A stretch of DNA of 64,000 bases from Brevibacillus reuszeri (GTDB lineage: Bacteria > Bacillota > Bacilli > Brevibacillales > Brevibacillaceae): the NCBI RefSeq assembly GCF_001187725.1, contig NZ_LGIQ01000005.1, positions 761,021-825,020 on the forward strand. Direction: 5' to 3'. The translations under genes were made by a program, and so were the position numbers. The notes under the pieces are model-generated. The model saw only the letters and a list, made by a program, of their open reading frames with translations, ran no database searches and was not told the origin of the DNA. Positions 16,047 through 24,499 of the stretch are shown here, one piece after another. Each line of letters starts with the position of its first letter. Position 1 is the first letter of the stretch.

Positions 16047-17828
16047 ATGAATAGCTCCTTGAAAGATAAATTGGCCGTCCTGCCAGAGAAGCCAGGCTGC
16101 TACCTGATGAAAAACGCAAGCGGGGAAATCATTTACGTAGGGAAAGCCAAAGTGCTTAAAAACCGCGTCCGCTCTTATTTTACAGGCAGTCATAACGGTA
16201 AGACACAGCTGTTAGTCAGTGAAATTGTTGACTTTGAATACATCGTGGTGTCGTCAGCGATTGAAGCACTCATTTTGGAATGTAATCTGATCAAAAAGCA
16301 TGATCCGCGCTACAATGTCATGCTGCGTGACGACAAGACGTACCCGTATATCAAGATTACGAATGAGGCTCAGCCACGTCTGGAAATCACGCGCAAAGTA
16401 CTAAAGGATAAGGCCAAGTATTTTGGTCCCTATCCCAATGCTGGCGACGCTTCAGAGGTGAAAAAGCTGCTCGACAGGCTCTATCCGCTGCGCAAATGCC
16501 GCAACATGCCGAAGCAGGTATGTCTTTACTACCATTTGGGGCAATGTCTCGCTCCCTGTGTGTACGAGGTGACTGAGGAGGAGAATCGGCGACTGGTAGA
16601 AGAAATAAGTCGATTCCTCGATGGTGGTCACGAAGAGATGAAGCAGCAGCTGACCGAAAAAATGCTGCATGCAGCGGAAAACATGGAATTCGAGCGGGCA
16701 AAGGAATACCGCGACCAGATCAAAAGTATCGAAGCCGTGATGGAAAAGCAGAAAATTACCTTCACGGATACAATCGATCGCGATATTATCGGTTTTGCGG
16801 TCGAAAAGGGCTGGATGTGCATCCAAATTTTTTATATGCGCCAAGGCAAAATGATCGAGCGCCAGACGACTTCTTTTCCTTATTACGGCGAGGAAAACGA
16901 AGATTTTATGTCCTACGTCAGCCAGTTTTACTACGATAAGCAAAACGCTCTGCCAAAAGAAATCCTGCTTCCTGAGCAAAGCGATACAGAGCTTCTGAGC
17001 GACTGGCTTGGAATCAAAGTCCATGCTCCCAAACGGAGCAAGAAGCGTGAGTTGGTACAAATGGCATCAGAGAACGCCAGGATTGCCCTGCAGGAGAAGT
17101 TTGCGCTGATGTCAAAGGATGATGCGCGTACCGTTCAGGCTGTCCACAATCTGGGGCATATTCTCGGAATCGGTGTGCCACATCGCATCGAGGCGTTTGA
17201 CAACTCCAACATCCAGGGAACCGAGCCGGTATCCGCGATGATCGTGTTTACAGATGGTCGTCCAGACAAAAAGGAATACCGCAAATTCAAAATCAAAACC
17301 GTCGAAGGTCCGGATGATTACGGGTCCATGCGCGAGGTTATTCGCCGCCGCTATTCGCGGTTATTGAAGGAAAACCAGCCGATGCCTGACCTCATCGTCA
17401 TGGACGGAGGAAAAGGGCAAATCACTGCCGCCATGGATATTTTGGAGAATGAGCTAGGACTTTATATTCCTGTCTGTGGTCTGGCAAAAGACGAGAAGCA
17501 CAAAACGGCGCAGCTGCTGTACGGTGATCCGCCTGAGCCCGTCAATTTGAAGCGGGATAGCTACGAGTTTTATTTGCTCCAGCGTATCCAGGACGAAGTG
17601 CACCGATTTGTTATTACCTTTCATCGTCAATCCCGTACGAAAACGATGCTCTCTTCCCAGCTCGATGAGATCCCAGGGATCGGAGAAAAGCGCCGCAAGC
17701 TCCTCTTTACACATTTTGGCTCCATGAAAAAAATGCGGGAGGCTACGGTAGAAGATTTTCGGCAGCTTGGCATCGGCGACAAGCTGGCCAGAGAAATTAT
17801 CGCCCATCTGCGCAAGCTAGAGTCGTAG
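16047..17828 (+). CDS. uvrC: Excinuclease ABC subunit C
   Basis: At 593 residues this is a full UvrC. Domains in order are the GIY-YIG nuclease at about 13-92 ([19 protein letters not shown]), a UVR motif near 203-235, the RNase H-like second nuclease domain around 370-540 ([28 protein letters not shown]) and C-terminal helix-hairpin-helix motifs ([20 protein letters not shown]). It makes both incisions in nucleotide excision repair with UvrA and UvrB. AAGAGGAGGGAGC precedes the ATG. uvrC followed by lysC is also the Bacillus order. Confidence 0.96.
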   Translation: MNSSLKDKLAVLPEKPGCYLMKNASGEIIYVGKAKVLKNRVRSYFTGSHNGKTQLLVSEIVDFEYIVVSSAIEALILECNLIKKHDPRYNVMLRDDKTYPYIKITNEAQPRLEITRKVLKDKAKYFGPYPNAGDASEVKKLLDRLYPLRKCRNMPKQVCLYYHLGQCLAPCVYEVTEEENRRLVEEISRFLDGGHEEMKQQLTEKMLHAAENMEFERAKEYRDQIKSIEAVMEKQKITFTDTIDRDIIGFAVEKGWMCIQIFYMRQGKMIERQTTSFPYYGEENEDFMSYVSQFYYDKQNALPKEILLPEQSDTELLSDWLGIKVHAPKRSKKRELVQMASENARIALQEKFALMSKDDARTVQAVHNLGHILGIGVPHRIEAFDNSNIQGTEPVSAMIVFTDGRPDKKEYRKFKIKTVEGPDDYGSMREVIRRRYSRLLKENQPMPDLIVMDGGKGQITAAMDILENELGLYIPVCGLAKDEKHKTAQLLYGDPPEPVNLKRDSYEFYLLQRIQDEVHRFVITFHRQSRTKTMLSSQLDEIPGIGEKRRKLLFTHFGSMKKMREATVEDFRQLGIGDKLAREIIAHLRKLES

Positions 17829-17834
17829 AAATAA

Positions 17835-17933
17835 GAAAACCTCTATCGAGGACTTTGCAAAGATGAGCGACCGCGTTTTAGCGGAAGGTTTTCATGCGCT
17901 CCGGCATTTATAAGCGTCACGCTTATAAATGCC
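17835..17933. other. Structured intergenic segment between uvrC and the lysC promoter
   Basis: GAAAACC near 17834 pairs with GGTTTTC near 17887, enclosing CTC/GAG and CCGC/GCGG hairpins. A perfect 14-bp hairpin GGCATTTATAAGCG/CGCTTATAAATGCC with a TCA loop follows at 17903-17933. No T-run follows, so it is not a plain terminator. Function unknown. Confidence 0.55.
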
Positions 17934-17955
17934 TATACGTTAATTAAAAAACAAT

Positions 17956-17984
17956 TGAAGCATTTGTTGCCTTATGATATAATG
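17956..17984 (+). promoter_or_regulatory. Sigma-A promoter of the lysC leader
   Basis: TTGAAG at 17956-17961 and a perfect TATAAT at 17979-17984 are 17 bp apart. Transcription would start about 30 bases before the riboswitch aptamer. Confidence 0.88.
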
Positions 17985-18005
17985 CCTTTCAAACAGAATA
18001 GTTAG

Positions 18006-18208
18006 CCTCACTTCCATATATGGAGTGAGGTAGAGGCGCGAAGACCAAGAGTACCACCCTGAGATCGGGTATCTGTGAAGGGTACGGGAAAGGGGAATTC
18101 GCCGAAGTCTGGAGGAAAACCCGCTTTTCTCCATGCTGGGTCTGCATTGAAAAAGTGCAGGACTGTCATCTCGGCAATCACCAGTTGCCAGATGGAGAGC
18201 TATCTCAC
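18006..18208 (+). promoter_or_regulatory. Lysine riboswitch (L box)
   Basis: The leader shows the conserved L-box blocks in order: GAGGTAGAGGCGCGAAG, AGTA, AAAGGGGAATTCGCCGAAG, GCTGGGTCTGCATT, GACTGTCAT and TGGAGAGCTATCTC. P1 is formed by GTGAGGTAG at 18025 and CTATCTCAC at 18200-18208. Lysine binding should stop expression of the aspartokinase downstream. An extra hairpin at 18006-18030 (CCTCAC...GTGAGG) uses the same bases as the 5' strand of P1 and could compete with it. Confidence 0.95.
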
Positions 18209-18299
18209 GGTGAGTCCGTGCGTGAATCATGATGGTTGATTCTGTCATGCTGCATGGACCGCGTGTATTGGAAGGGAGGAACCGGTATGTCGAAACAAT

Positions 18300-18339
18300 A
18301 GGCAGCGGCAGGTCTTATTCCTAGTCGATGCCTTTTTTT
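18300..18339 (+). terminator. Riboswitch-controlled terminator before lysC
   Basis: AGGCA at 18300-18304 pairs with TGCCT at 18329-18333, with inner CG and AGG/CCT pairs, followed by seven T. It lies about 90 bases after the aptamer. The four-codon frame ATG TCG AAA CAA TAG at 18287-18301, preceded by GGAGG, ends at the base of this stem. Confidence 0.8.
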
Positions 18340-18489
18340 AATAAATGCGACAGTGATGTAAGCAATCATAGTCAGAAATAGAGAAACCATACAAACCATA
18401 CTAAAAATAAAATAGAGATTATACAAAAAACAAAAAAAGAAAACCATACAAACAAACACATTGGATATGAGAAAAGGGAGAGAAGCCGC

Positions 18490-19728
18490 ATGGGGTTGAT
18501 CGTGCAGAAATACGGAGGCACCTCTGTAGGTACCATTGAGCGAATTTTACGAGTAGCGGATCGAATCATCACATACAAAGAGGAAGGGCATGATGTGGTC
18601 GTTGTCGTTTCTGCAATGGGCAAATCTACTGATGTATTGGTAGATATGGCGAAGCAGATTACACCGTTCCCATCGGAGCGGGAAATGGATATGCTGCTGA
18701 CCACGGGGGAGCAGGTATCCATCTCGCTTTTGGCTATGGCCTTGCATACAAAAGGCTACGATGCCATTTCCTTGACCGGCTGGCAAGCTGGCGTAACCAC
18801 TGAAGCCATTCACGGCAGAGCGCGAATCAAGCAGATTGAATCAAAACGGATTCAAGCCGAGCTTGGTCGTGGGCGTGTCGTGATCGTGGCAGGCTTCCAA
18901 GGAATCAGTGATGAGGGTGAAATTACAACACTCGGCCGTGGTGGATCGGATACATCCGCGGTTACATTAGCAGCAAGCATCGGAGCAGACAAATGCGAGA
19001 TCTTTACTGACGTGTCAGGTGTTTACACAGCAGATCCGCGCATGGTTCCAGCCGCAAGCAAGCTGGACAGCATTTCTTATGATGAGATGCTGGAGCTTGC
19101 AAATCTGGGAGCAGGTGTACTACATCCACGTTCGGTAGAAGCTGCTAAAAAATACAAGGTAAGGCTGGTGGTCCGCTCCAGCTTTACAGCTGAAGATGGT
19201 ACGTACGTTGAGGAGGTTGCCAACATGGAAACAGGAAGAGTAGTTAGTGGAGTTGCGCATGATGAGGATGTCGCAAAAATTACGGTTGTCGGGATGCCTG
19301 CCAAGGTAGGTACACTCTCTCGCCTATTCAATACACTGGCGGACAATCAAGTAAACGTAGACATCATTATTCAAAGCTCCTATGATGCCGCAGTGACGAA
19401 CATCTCGTTTACTGTAACAGGAGAAGATTTGACCAAAGCGCTGAATACGCTGAGTGCCAATCAGTCCGAGCTTGGATTTGAAAAAGTGGATTATGAAGAA
19501 AACCTGACCAAAGTATCCATTGTCGGCTCTGGTATGATCAACAATCCTGGTGTTGCGGCTGAAATGTTCCGCGTTTTGGCAGAAAGAGAAATTTCTATTA
19601 AAATGGTCTCCACTTCCGATATCAAAGTTTCATGTGTGATTCCTGCAAGCTTGACCGAGCTTGCGGTTCGCAGTCTGCATTCGGCCTATGGCCTCGATGT
19701 TGCTGAAACGGCGGTTGTACACGGCTAA
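18490..19728 (+). CDS. lysC: Aspartokinase II (lysine-sensitive)
   Basis: The 412-residue enzyme phosphorylates aspartate, the first step to lysine, threonine, methionine and diaminopimelate. The kinase domain starts with VQKYGGTSVG near residue 4 and includes GFQGISDEGEITTLGRGGSD near 137. Two ACT domains follow from about residue 262. In Bacillus this enzyme is an alpha2-beta2 complex whose beta subunit comes from an internal start in the same frame; such a start is visible at 19225. Expression is under the lysine riboswitch. AAGGGAGAGAAGCCGC precedes the ATG. Confidence 0.95.
   Translation: MGLIVQKYGGTSVGTIERILRVADRIITYKEEGHDVVVVVSAMGKSTDVLVDMAKQITPFPSEREMDMLLTTGEQVSISLLAMALHTKGYDAISLTGWQAGVTTEAIHGRARIKQIESKRIQAELGRGRVVIVAGFQGISDEGEITTLGRGGSDTSAVTLAASIGADKCEIFTDVSGVYTADPRMVPAASKLDSISYDEMLELANLGAGVLHPRSVEAAKKYKVRLVVRSSFTAEDGTYVEEVANMETGRVVSGVAHDEDVAKITVVGMPAKVGTLSRLFNTLADNQVNVDIIIQSSYDAAVTNISFTVTGEDLTKALNTLSANQSELGFEKVDYEENLTKVSIVGSGMINNPGVAAEMFRVLAEREISIKMVSTSDIKVSCVIPASLTELAVRSLHSAYGLDVAETAVVHG
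19210..19227 (+). promoter_or_regulatory. Internal ribosome binding site and start for aspartokinase beta subunit
   Basis: GAGGAGG at 19210-19216 is followed after 8 bases by an in-frame ATG at 19225, codon 246 of lysC. The product would be a 167-residue ACT-domain polypeptide. The position matches the known Bacillus subtilis aspartokinase II beta start (about codon 247). Confidence 0.8.
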
Positions 19729-19748
19729 TCATTCACTTCATCATGAAT

Positions 19749-19804
19749 CCCCCTCTCCTCTAAAGGTAGAGGGGGCTACTTATGTGAGCGGATGCTCACT
19801 TTTT
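19749..19804 (+). terminator. Double hairpin terminator after lysC
   Basis: CCCCCTCT/AGAGGGGG (19749-19756 with 19768-19775) is followed by GTGAGC-GGAT-GCTCAC (19784-19799) and five T. The second hairpin overlaps the end of the convergent yslB gene. Confidence 0.8.
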
Positions 19805-20248
19805 GCTGCGTGCAATTATCTGAATCGTATGGCTTGTATCTATTTCCAACTTAGCTACAACCTCCGTTTGCCTCCATGTCTCCAAGGCTCCGGCAATGAT
19901 CCCTGCTTCCAGGGATAGCGTGCGGCAGAGTCGATCGGCTGATTGGTACTGGTAAATGGAATGAGAGAGTTTATAAGTCGTCTCTGCATCTGATGACGTG
20001 ACGAGATCGAGTTGTCCAAGTCCAAGACGCATAAATGGGTGAATAATACCGGCTTCCGATTCAATGTGGATTTGTCGCCCGATTTCTTTGCCCAGCCAGT
20101 ACAGAATAGGACTTTCGCTGTCTCCTAAAAGGGCATTGGTTAGCGTTTCCCGAAGAAGATGGTAGCCCAGATAGGGCATGCTCATTCTTTCGGCATAAAG
20201 AATAGTTTGGGCAGGCAACAGGGCTGCCAGTTGATCCTTCTCTTTCAT
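19796..20248 (-). CDS. yslB: YslB family protein (DUF2507)
   Basis: This 150-residue minus-strand protein resembles B. subtilis YslB, a DUF2507 member: LPYLGYHLLRETLTNALLGD-type sequence (here MPYLGYHLLRETL near residue 24), then ILYWLGKEIGRQ near 49 and a hydrophobic beta-rich second half. The location between lysC and sdhC is the same as in B. subtilis, which supports the call. The function is not established. AGGAGGGAGCAAG precedes the ATG at 20248. It is convergent with lysC and divergent from the sdh operon. Confidence 0.85.
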   Translation of the reverse strand: MKEKDQLAALLPAQTILYAERMSMPYLGYHLLRETLTNALLGDSESPILYWLGKEIGRQIHIESEAGIIHPFMRLGLGQLDLVTSSDAETTYKLSHSIYQYQSADRLCRTLSLEAGIIAGALETWRQTEVVAKLEIDTSHTIQIIARSKK

Positions 20249-20370
20249 CTTGCTCCCTCCTGTCTGTACTAGACTATGAGAGAAACGCTATTTTCAGTAC
20301 CAATAATGGAGAGAAAAATAGCGAAAATGAACAAAGTTATTCTATCAATGTATTTAGTCTATTGATTGGC

Positions 20371-20399
20371 TTGACGCTCTCAGTCGACAAGAGTACAAT
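20371..20399 (+). promoter_or_regulatory. Promoter of the sdhCAB operon
   Basis: TTGACG at 20371-20376 and TACAAT at 20394-20399 are exactly 17 bp apart. This gives a leader of about 245 bases before sdhC. Confidence 0.8.
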
Positions 20400-20405
20400 T
20401 GGATT

Positions 20406-20650
20406 TGGTCAAAGTTTTGCCCAACTTTTTTTCGTATTTTGACACATTCCGACAAAGTGGGACGAGGCGAAAGACGGCTTTTTCGTCATGTCTAACGGGT
20501 ATCGCAATGGGTTACGATATTGGAGAAAGGTATATGAAAACGATAGCGTCCAATTTGTTGATCGTTTGCGGGCAGATCAGATTTTTGGAAAAACGTTGAG
20601 ACGTTTTTCACAACAAAGAGCGTTACATACATTGAAAGGGGGACCATGGT
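20406..20650 (+). other. Long untranslated leader of sdhCAB
   Basis: No convincing gene lies in this stretch. It contains the hairpin GAAAAACGT-TGAG-ACGTTTTTC at 20588-20609, whose T-rich arm looks like an intrinsic terminator, and an AAGGGGGA ribosome binding site at its end. The length suggests post-transcriptional control. Confidence 0.5.
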
Positions 20651-21262
20651 ATGGCGAAAGGCCATAGCTTTCTCAGCCACAAGCTGCACTCACTTCTTGG
20701 TTTGTTTCCGATCGGGCTCTTCTTGCTGTTTCACTTGACAGCCAACTATCAAGCAACCCGCGGAGCAGAAGCTTTCAACACGACGGTTGGTATGATCGAA
20801 AACGTTCCACTTCTCTTGGTAGTTGAATTCATTTTCATCTACATCCCAATCCTGTTTCACGCTGTTTACGGTCTCTACATTGCGTTCCAAGCGAAGCAAA
20901 ACGTAGGGAACTTCGGCTACTTCAGGAACCAAATGTTCCTGTGGCAACGGGTTACAGGTATCATTACCCTCATTTTCATTGTTTGGCACGTATGGGAAAC
21001 CCGCATCGCAAAAGCAATGGGTGCACACGTAGACTTCGATATGATGGCAAACATTTTTAGCAGTCCTGCAATGATCGTATTCTACACAATCGGGATTATC
21101 AGTACGGTTTTCCACTTCTCCAACGGACTCTGGTCGTTCCTGGTTCACTGGGGAATTACGGTTGGACCGCGTTCCCAGCGAATTGCAACATACCTGACTA
21201 TGGTCGTATTCGTAGTCGTAACCTTCATCGGCTTGCGTGCGATGTCAGCTTTCATTTTGTAG
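20651..21262 (+). CDS. sdhC: Succinate dehydrogenase cytochrome b558 subunit
   Basis: The 203-residue membrane protein has five hydrophobic segments and begins MAKGHSFLSHKLHSLLGLFP, typical of the Bacillus-type SdhC that anchors the complex and carries two hemes. Candidate axial histidines are H11 region, H29 (LLFHLT), H70 (ILFHAVYG) and H113 (IVWHVWE). It passes electrons from SdhB to menaquinone. The ATG at 20651 is chosen over one at 20645 because the GGGGGA signal is too close to the latter. Confidence 0.95.
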   Translation: MAKGHSFLSHKLHSLLGLFPIGLFLLFHLTANYQATRGAEAFNTTVGMIENVPLLLVVEFIFIYIPILFHAVYGLYIAFQAKQNVGNFGYFRNQMFLWQRVTGIITLIFIVWHVWETRIAKAMGAHVDFDMMANIFSSPAMIVFYTIGIISTVFHFSNGLWSFLVHWGITVGPRSQRIATYLTMVVFVVVTFIGLRAMSAFIL

Positions 21263-21280
21263 GGATAGGGGGACTAAACA

Positions 21281-23038
21281 ATGGCAAAAGGTAAACTAAT
21301 CATTGTCGGTGGCGGTTTGGCCGGCTTGATGGCTACCATCAAAGCAGCAGAAAAAGGTGTTCCCGTAGAGCTTTTCTCCCTGGTTCCGGTTAAACGTTCC
21401 CACTCTGTTTGTGCACAGGGCGGTATCAACGGTGCGGTTAATACAAAAGGGGAAGGCGACTCCACTTGGGAGCACTTCGACGATACAGTATATGGCGGAG
21501 ACTTCTTGGCTAACCAACCGCCAGTAAAAGCAATGTGTGACGCGGCGCCAGGCATCATTTACATGCTGGACCGTATGGGTGTAATGTTCAACCGTACACC
21601 AGAAGGACTTTTGGATTTCCGCCGTTTTGGTGGAACCAAACATCACCGTACCGCATTTGCAGGGGCGACTACTGGACAACAGCTGCTTTACGCACTGGAT
21701 GAGCAAGTTCGTCGTTATGAAGCAGAGGGTCTGGTTACTAAGTACGAATATTGGGATTTCCTCGGAGCCGTTTTGGACGATACAGGAACCTGTCGCGGGA
21801 TAACTGCGCAAAACATGCGTTCCGGTGAAATTCAATCCTTCCGTGCAGATGCCGTTATTTTGGCAACAGGTGGTCCTGGTATCATCTTTGGTAAATCGAC
21901 GAACTCGATTATCAATACAGGTACAGCGGCTTCTGCTGCATACCAACAGGGCGTTATCTACTCTAACGGTGAAATGATCCAGATTCACCCGACTGCAATT
22001 CCTGGCGACGACAAGCTGCGTCTGATGTCCGAATCCGCTCGCGGTGAAGGTGGACGCGTTTGGACTTATAAAGATGGTAAGCCATGGTACTTCCTGGAGG
22101 AAAAATATCCAGCGTATGGTAACCTGGTACCGCGTGACATTGCAACACGCGAAATTTTCTCCGTCTGCGTAGACTCGAAGCTCGGTGTCAACGGCGAAAA
22201 CATGGTATACCTCGATTTGTCCCACAAAGATCCAAAAGAATTGGATGTAAAATTGGGCGGTATCATCGAGATTTACGAAAAATTCGTTGGGGATGACCCG
22301 CGTAAAGTTCCTATGAAGATTTTCCCTGCGGTTCACTACTCGATGGGTGGAATGTGGGTAGACTACAATCAAATGACAAACATCCCTGGTCTGTTCGCAG
22401 CAGGTGAGTGCGATTACTCTCAGCACGGTGCAAACCGTTTGGGTGCAAACTCTCTCTTGTCCGCGATCTACGGCGGTATGGTTGCCGGTCCAAAAGCGAT
22501 CGAGTACATCAAAGGCTTGAACCAATCCTCTGATGATCTGTCTTCCACGCTCTTTGACGGCGCTACAAGCAAAGAGCAAACGAAGTACGAAAACATCCTG
22601 AAAATGGATGGAACAGAAAATGCTTACCTGATTCACAAAGAGCTGGGTGAGTGGATGACTGACAACGTAACGGTCGTTCGTTACAATGACCGTCTGCAAA
22701 AAACAGATGACAAGATCGTTGAATTGATGGAGCGCTACAAAAAAATCAACATCAACGATACAAACAAATGGAGCAACGCTGGTGCTTCCTTTACTCGCCA
22801 TCTGTGGAACATGCTCGTATTGTCCCGTGCGATCACAATCGGTGCACTCAATCGTAACGAGAGCCGCGGTGCTCACTACAAGCCTGATTTCCCTGAGCGT
22901 GATGACGAAAACTTCATGAAAACAACAATGGCGAAGTACAATGCTGAAACAACTGCGCCAGAAATCTACTACGAAGACATTGACGTTTCGTTGATTGCAC
23001 CACGTAAACGTGACTATACGTCTGAAAAGAAGCACTAA
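21281..23038 (+). CDS. sdhA: Succinate dehydrogenase flavoprotein subunit
   Basis: At 585 residues this is complete. The FAD-binding start IIVGGGLAGLMATIKAAEKG, the HHRTAFAGATTGQQ stretch near 121 and the GANRLGANSLLSAIYGGMVAG motif near 386 are intact. It oxidises succinate to fumarate in the citric acid cycle and hands electrons to SdhB. TAGGGGGAC precedes the ATG. It lies 18 bp after sdhC and 18 bp before sdhB. A 638-codon open frame on the other strand is a composition artefact. Confidence 0.97.
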   Translation: MAKGKLIIVGGGLAGLMATIKAAEKGVPVELFSLVPVKRSHSVCAQGGINGAVNTKGEGDSTWEHFDDTVYGGDFLANQPPVKAMCDAAPGIIYMLDRMGVMFNRTPEGLLDFRRFGGTKHHRTAFAGATTGQQLLYALDEQVRRYEAEGLVTKYEYWDFLGAVLDDTGTCRGITAQNMRSGEIQSFRADAVILATGGPGIIFGKSTNSIINTGTAASAAYQQGVIYSNGEMIQIHPTAIPGDDKLRLMSESARGEGGRVWTYKDGKPWYFLEEKYPAYGNLVPRDIATREIFSVCVDSKLGVNGENMVYLDLSHKDPKELDVKLGGIIEIYEKFVGDDPRKVPMKIFPAVHYSMGGMWVDYNQMTNIPGLFAAGECDYSQHGANRLGANSLLSAIYGGMVAGPKAIEYIKGLNQSSDDLSSTLFDGATSKEQTKYENILKMDGTENAYLIHKELGEWMTDNVTVVRYNDRLQKTDDKIVELMERYKKININDTNKWSNAGASFTRHLWNMLVLSRAITIGALNRNESRGAHYKPDFPERDDENFMKTTMAKYNAETTAPEIYYEDIDVSLIAPRKRDYTSEKKH

Positions 23039-23056
23039 GAGAGGAGGAAACTGATC

Positions 23057-23806
23057 ATGGCAGAAAAATTGATTCATCTGATTATCACTCGCCAAGATAG
23101 CCCTGACAGCACTCCGTACAAGGAAGAGTTCAAGATTCCATACCGTCCTGGTATGAACGTAATTAGTGCGCTGATGGAGATTCAACGCAACCCGCTCAAC
23201 GCACAAGGCCAAAAAACGTCTCCAGTTAACTGGGAATCGAACTGCTTGGAAGAAGTTTGCGGTGCGTGCTCAATGGTAATTAACGGTAGACCACGCCAAG
23301 CGTGCTCTGCCTTGGTAGATAAACTGGAGCAGCCAATTCGTCTGGAACCAATGAGTACTTTCCCTGTACAGCGCGACCTTTCGATTGACCGTAGCCGTAT
23401 GTTTGATGCATTGAAACGTGTAAAAGCATGGGTTCCAATCGATGGTACGCATGATCTCGGACCTGGTCCTCGTATGCCAGAAGTAGAGCGTCAATGGGCA
23501 TATGAGCTCTCCAAATGCATGACTTGCGGTGTGTGCCTGGAGGCATGCCCGAACGTAAATGCGAAGTCCGAGTTTATTGGTCCATTTGCTATTTCTCAAG
23601 TTCGTTTGTTCAACCAGCATCCAACAGGTATGATGAACAAGCATGAGCGTCTGGAAGCGTTGATGGAAGATGGCGGTATCGGTGATTGCGGTAACTCGCA
23701 AAACTGCGTACAGGCTTGTCCAAAAGGAATTCCACTCACGACTTCGATTGCTCACATGAACAAAGAAACAACGAAACATGCCGTGAAGAAATTCTTCTTC
23801 TCGTAA
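23057..23806 (+). CDS. sdhB: Succinate dehydrogenase iron-sulfur subunit
   Basis: The 249-residue protein shows the three cluster motifs in order: the plant-type 2Fe-2S set CLEEVCGAC with a later cysteine (near 59-81), CMTCGVCLEACPN near 154 and CVQACPKGIP near 217. It wires electrons from the flavoprotein to cytochrome b558. AGAGGAGGAAAC precedes the ATG. A strong terminator after the stop ends the sdhCAB operon. Confidence 0.97.
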   Translation: MAEKLIHLIITRQDSPDSTPYKEEFKIPYRPGMNVISALMEIQRNPLNAQGQKTSPVNWESNCLEEVCGACSMVINGRPRQACSALVDKLEQPIRLEPMSTFPVQRDLSIDRSRMFDALKRVKAWVPIDGTHDLGPGPRMPEVERQWAYELSKCMTCGVCLEACPNVNAKSEFIGPFAISQVRLFNQHPTGMMNKHERLEALMEDGGIGDCGNSQNCVQACPKGIPLTTSIAHMNKETTKHAVKKFFFS

Positions 23807-23817
23807 TAGCTATAACG

Positions 23818-23859
23818 AAAAAAGGCGTGCGCCGGTTATCCGGTTTGCACGCCTTTTTT
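23818..23859. terminator. Bidirectional terminator between sdhB and the MarR gene
   Basis: AAAAAAGGCGTGC pairs with GCACGCCTTTTTT around an inner CCGG-TTAT-CCGG loop. It can stop both convergent transcripts. Confidence 0.93.
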
Positions 23860-24306
23860 CTATTCTTTTTGAGCTGAAGCTTGTGCCGAACGCGATAATT
23901 TTTCAAAGGTAGAAACTAAGCTTTCTAATTCTTCTGGCGTCAGGCAAGAGAAGTATTGCTGGAGCAATTCCAGCCTTTTTTGCTTGGCTTGCAGCAATAT
24001 GGATTTTCCGGCATCTGTCAGGCGAATATGTACCACACGTCGATCTTCTTCGTCACGATCACGTATTACGTACTCATGCTTATCTAAGCGATCAATCATA
24101 GCTGTTATCGCGCTTGGTTTGACGACCATAGAGTCCGCCAATTCACCGACAGTGCATTTTCCCTTTTGCTCCAGCTGATAAAGAATATAAAACTGTGGAC
24201 CTGTTAAACCTGGGACGGGCTCAGACAATTGTGGTCCGATTACGCGCATGGCTGAACGAAACGCCTCCTGAAGACGCTCGATCGCTTCTTGCACATTGTA
24301 TGACAT
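23860..24306 (-). CDS. MarR-family transcriptional regulator
   Basis: The 148-residue protein has the MarR winged-helix arrangement: TGPQFYILYQLEQKGKCTVGELADSMVVKPSAITAMIDRL at about 35-75, then the wing DRDEEDRRVVHIRLTDAGK. It likely senses a small molecule and controls nearby or stress genes; no ligand can be inferred. B. subtilis has a MarR gene (ysmB) close to sdhB and gerE, so it may be the orthologue. The ribosome binding site AAGGAGCTG lies before the ATG at 24306, and an extended -10 TGGTATAAT is on the minus strand at about 24353-24345. Confidence 0.88.
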   Translation of the reverse strand: MSYNVQEAIERLQEAFRSAMRVIGPQLSEPVPGLTGPQFYILYQLEQKGKCTVGELADSMVVKPSAITAMIDRLDKHEYVIRDRDEEDRRVVHIRLTDAGKSILLQAKQKRLELLQQYFSCLTPEELESLVSTFEKLSRSAQASAQKE

Positions 24307-24344
24307 GCTGTTTCAGCTCCTTGTACCGATAGGCATCACACCTT

Positions 24345-24353
24345 ATTATACCA
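24345..24353 (-). promoter_or_regulatory. Extended -10 promoter of the MarR gene
   Basis: On the minus strand TGGTATAAT gives a perfect -10 with the extended TG. It lies about 40 bp upstream of the MarR start and 150 bp from the divergent protease start. Confidence 0.6.
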
Positions 24354-24499
24354 AAAATAAGTGAACTGTAATTTGACGCCTTTTCGTACTTTCTGTTTCC
24401 TTCGATATCGTGTGTCCATTTGTGAGGAAAAGGGAATACCTTCGAGCTTCCCAGTGAAAACTTAAAACAATGGATGCTTTACCATAAAGGGGGCAAACG

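Noticed and set aside
20399..20599. A 66-codon frame in the sdh leader.
   Set aside because: It begins inside the -10 element of the sdh promoter and has no ribosome binding site.
21296..23212. A 638-codon open frame on the minus strand opposite sdhA and the start of sdhB.
   Set aside because: sdhA is certain from motifs and start signals; the antisense frame has no start signal and a Cys/Arg/His-rich composition typical of shadows of codon-biased genes.
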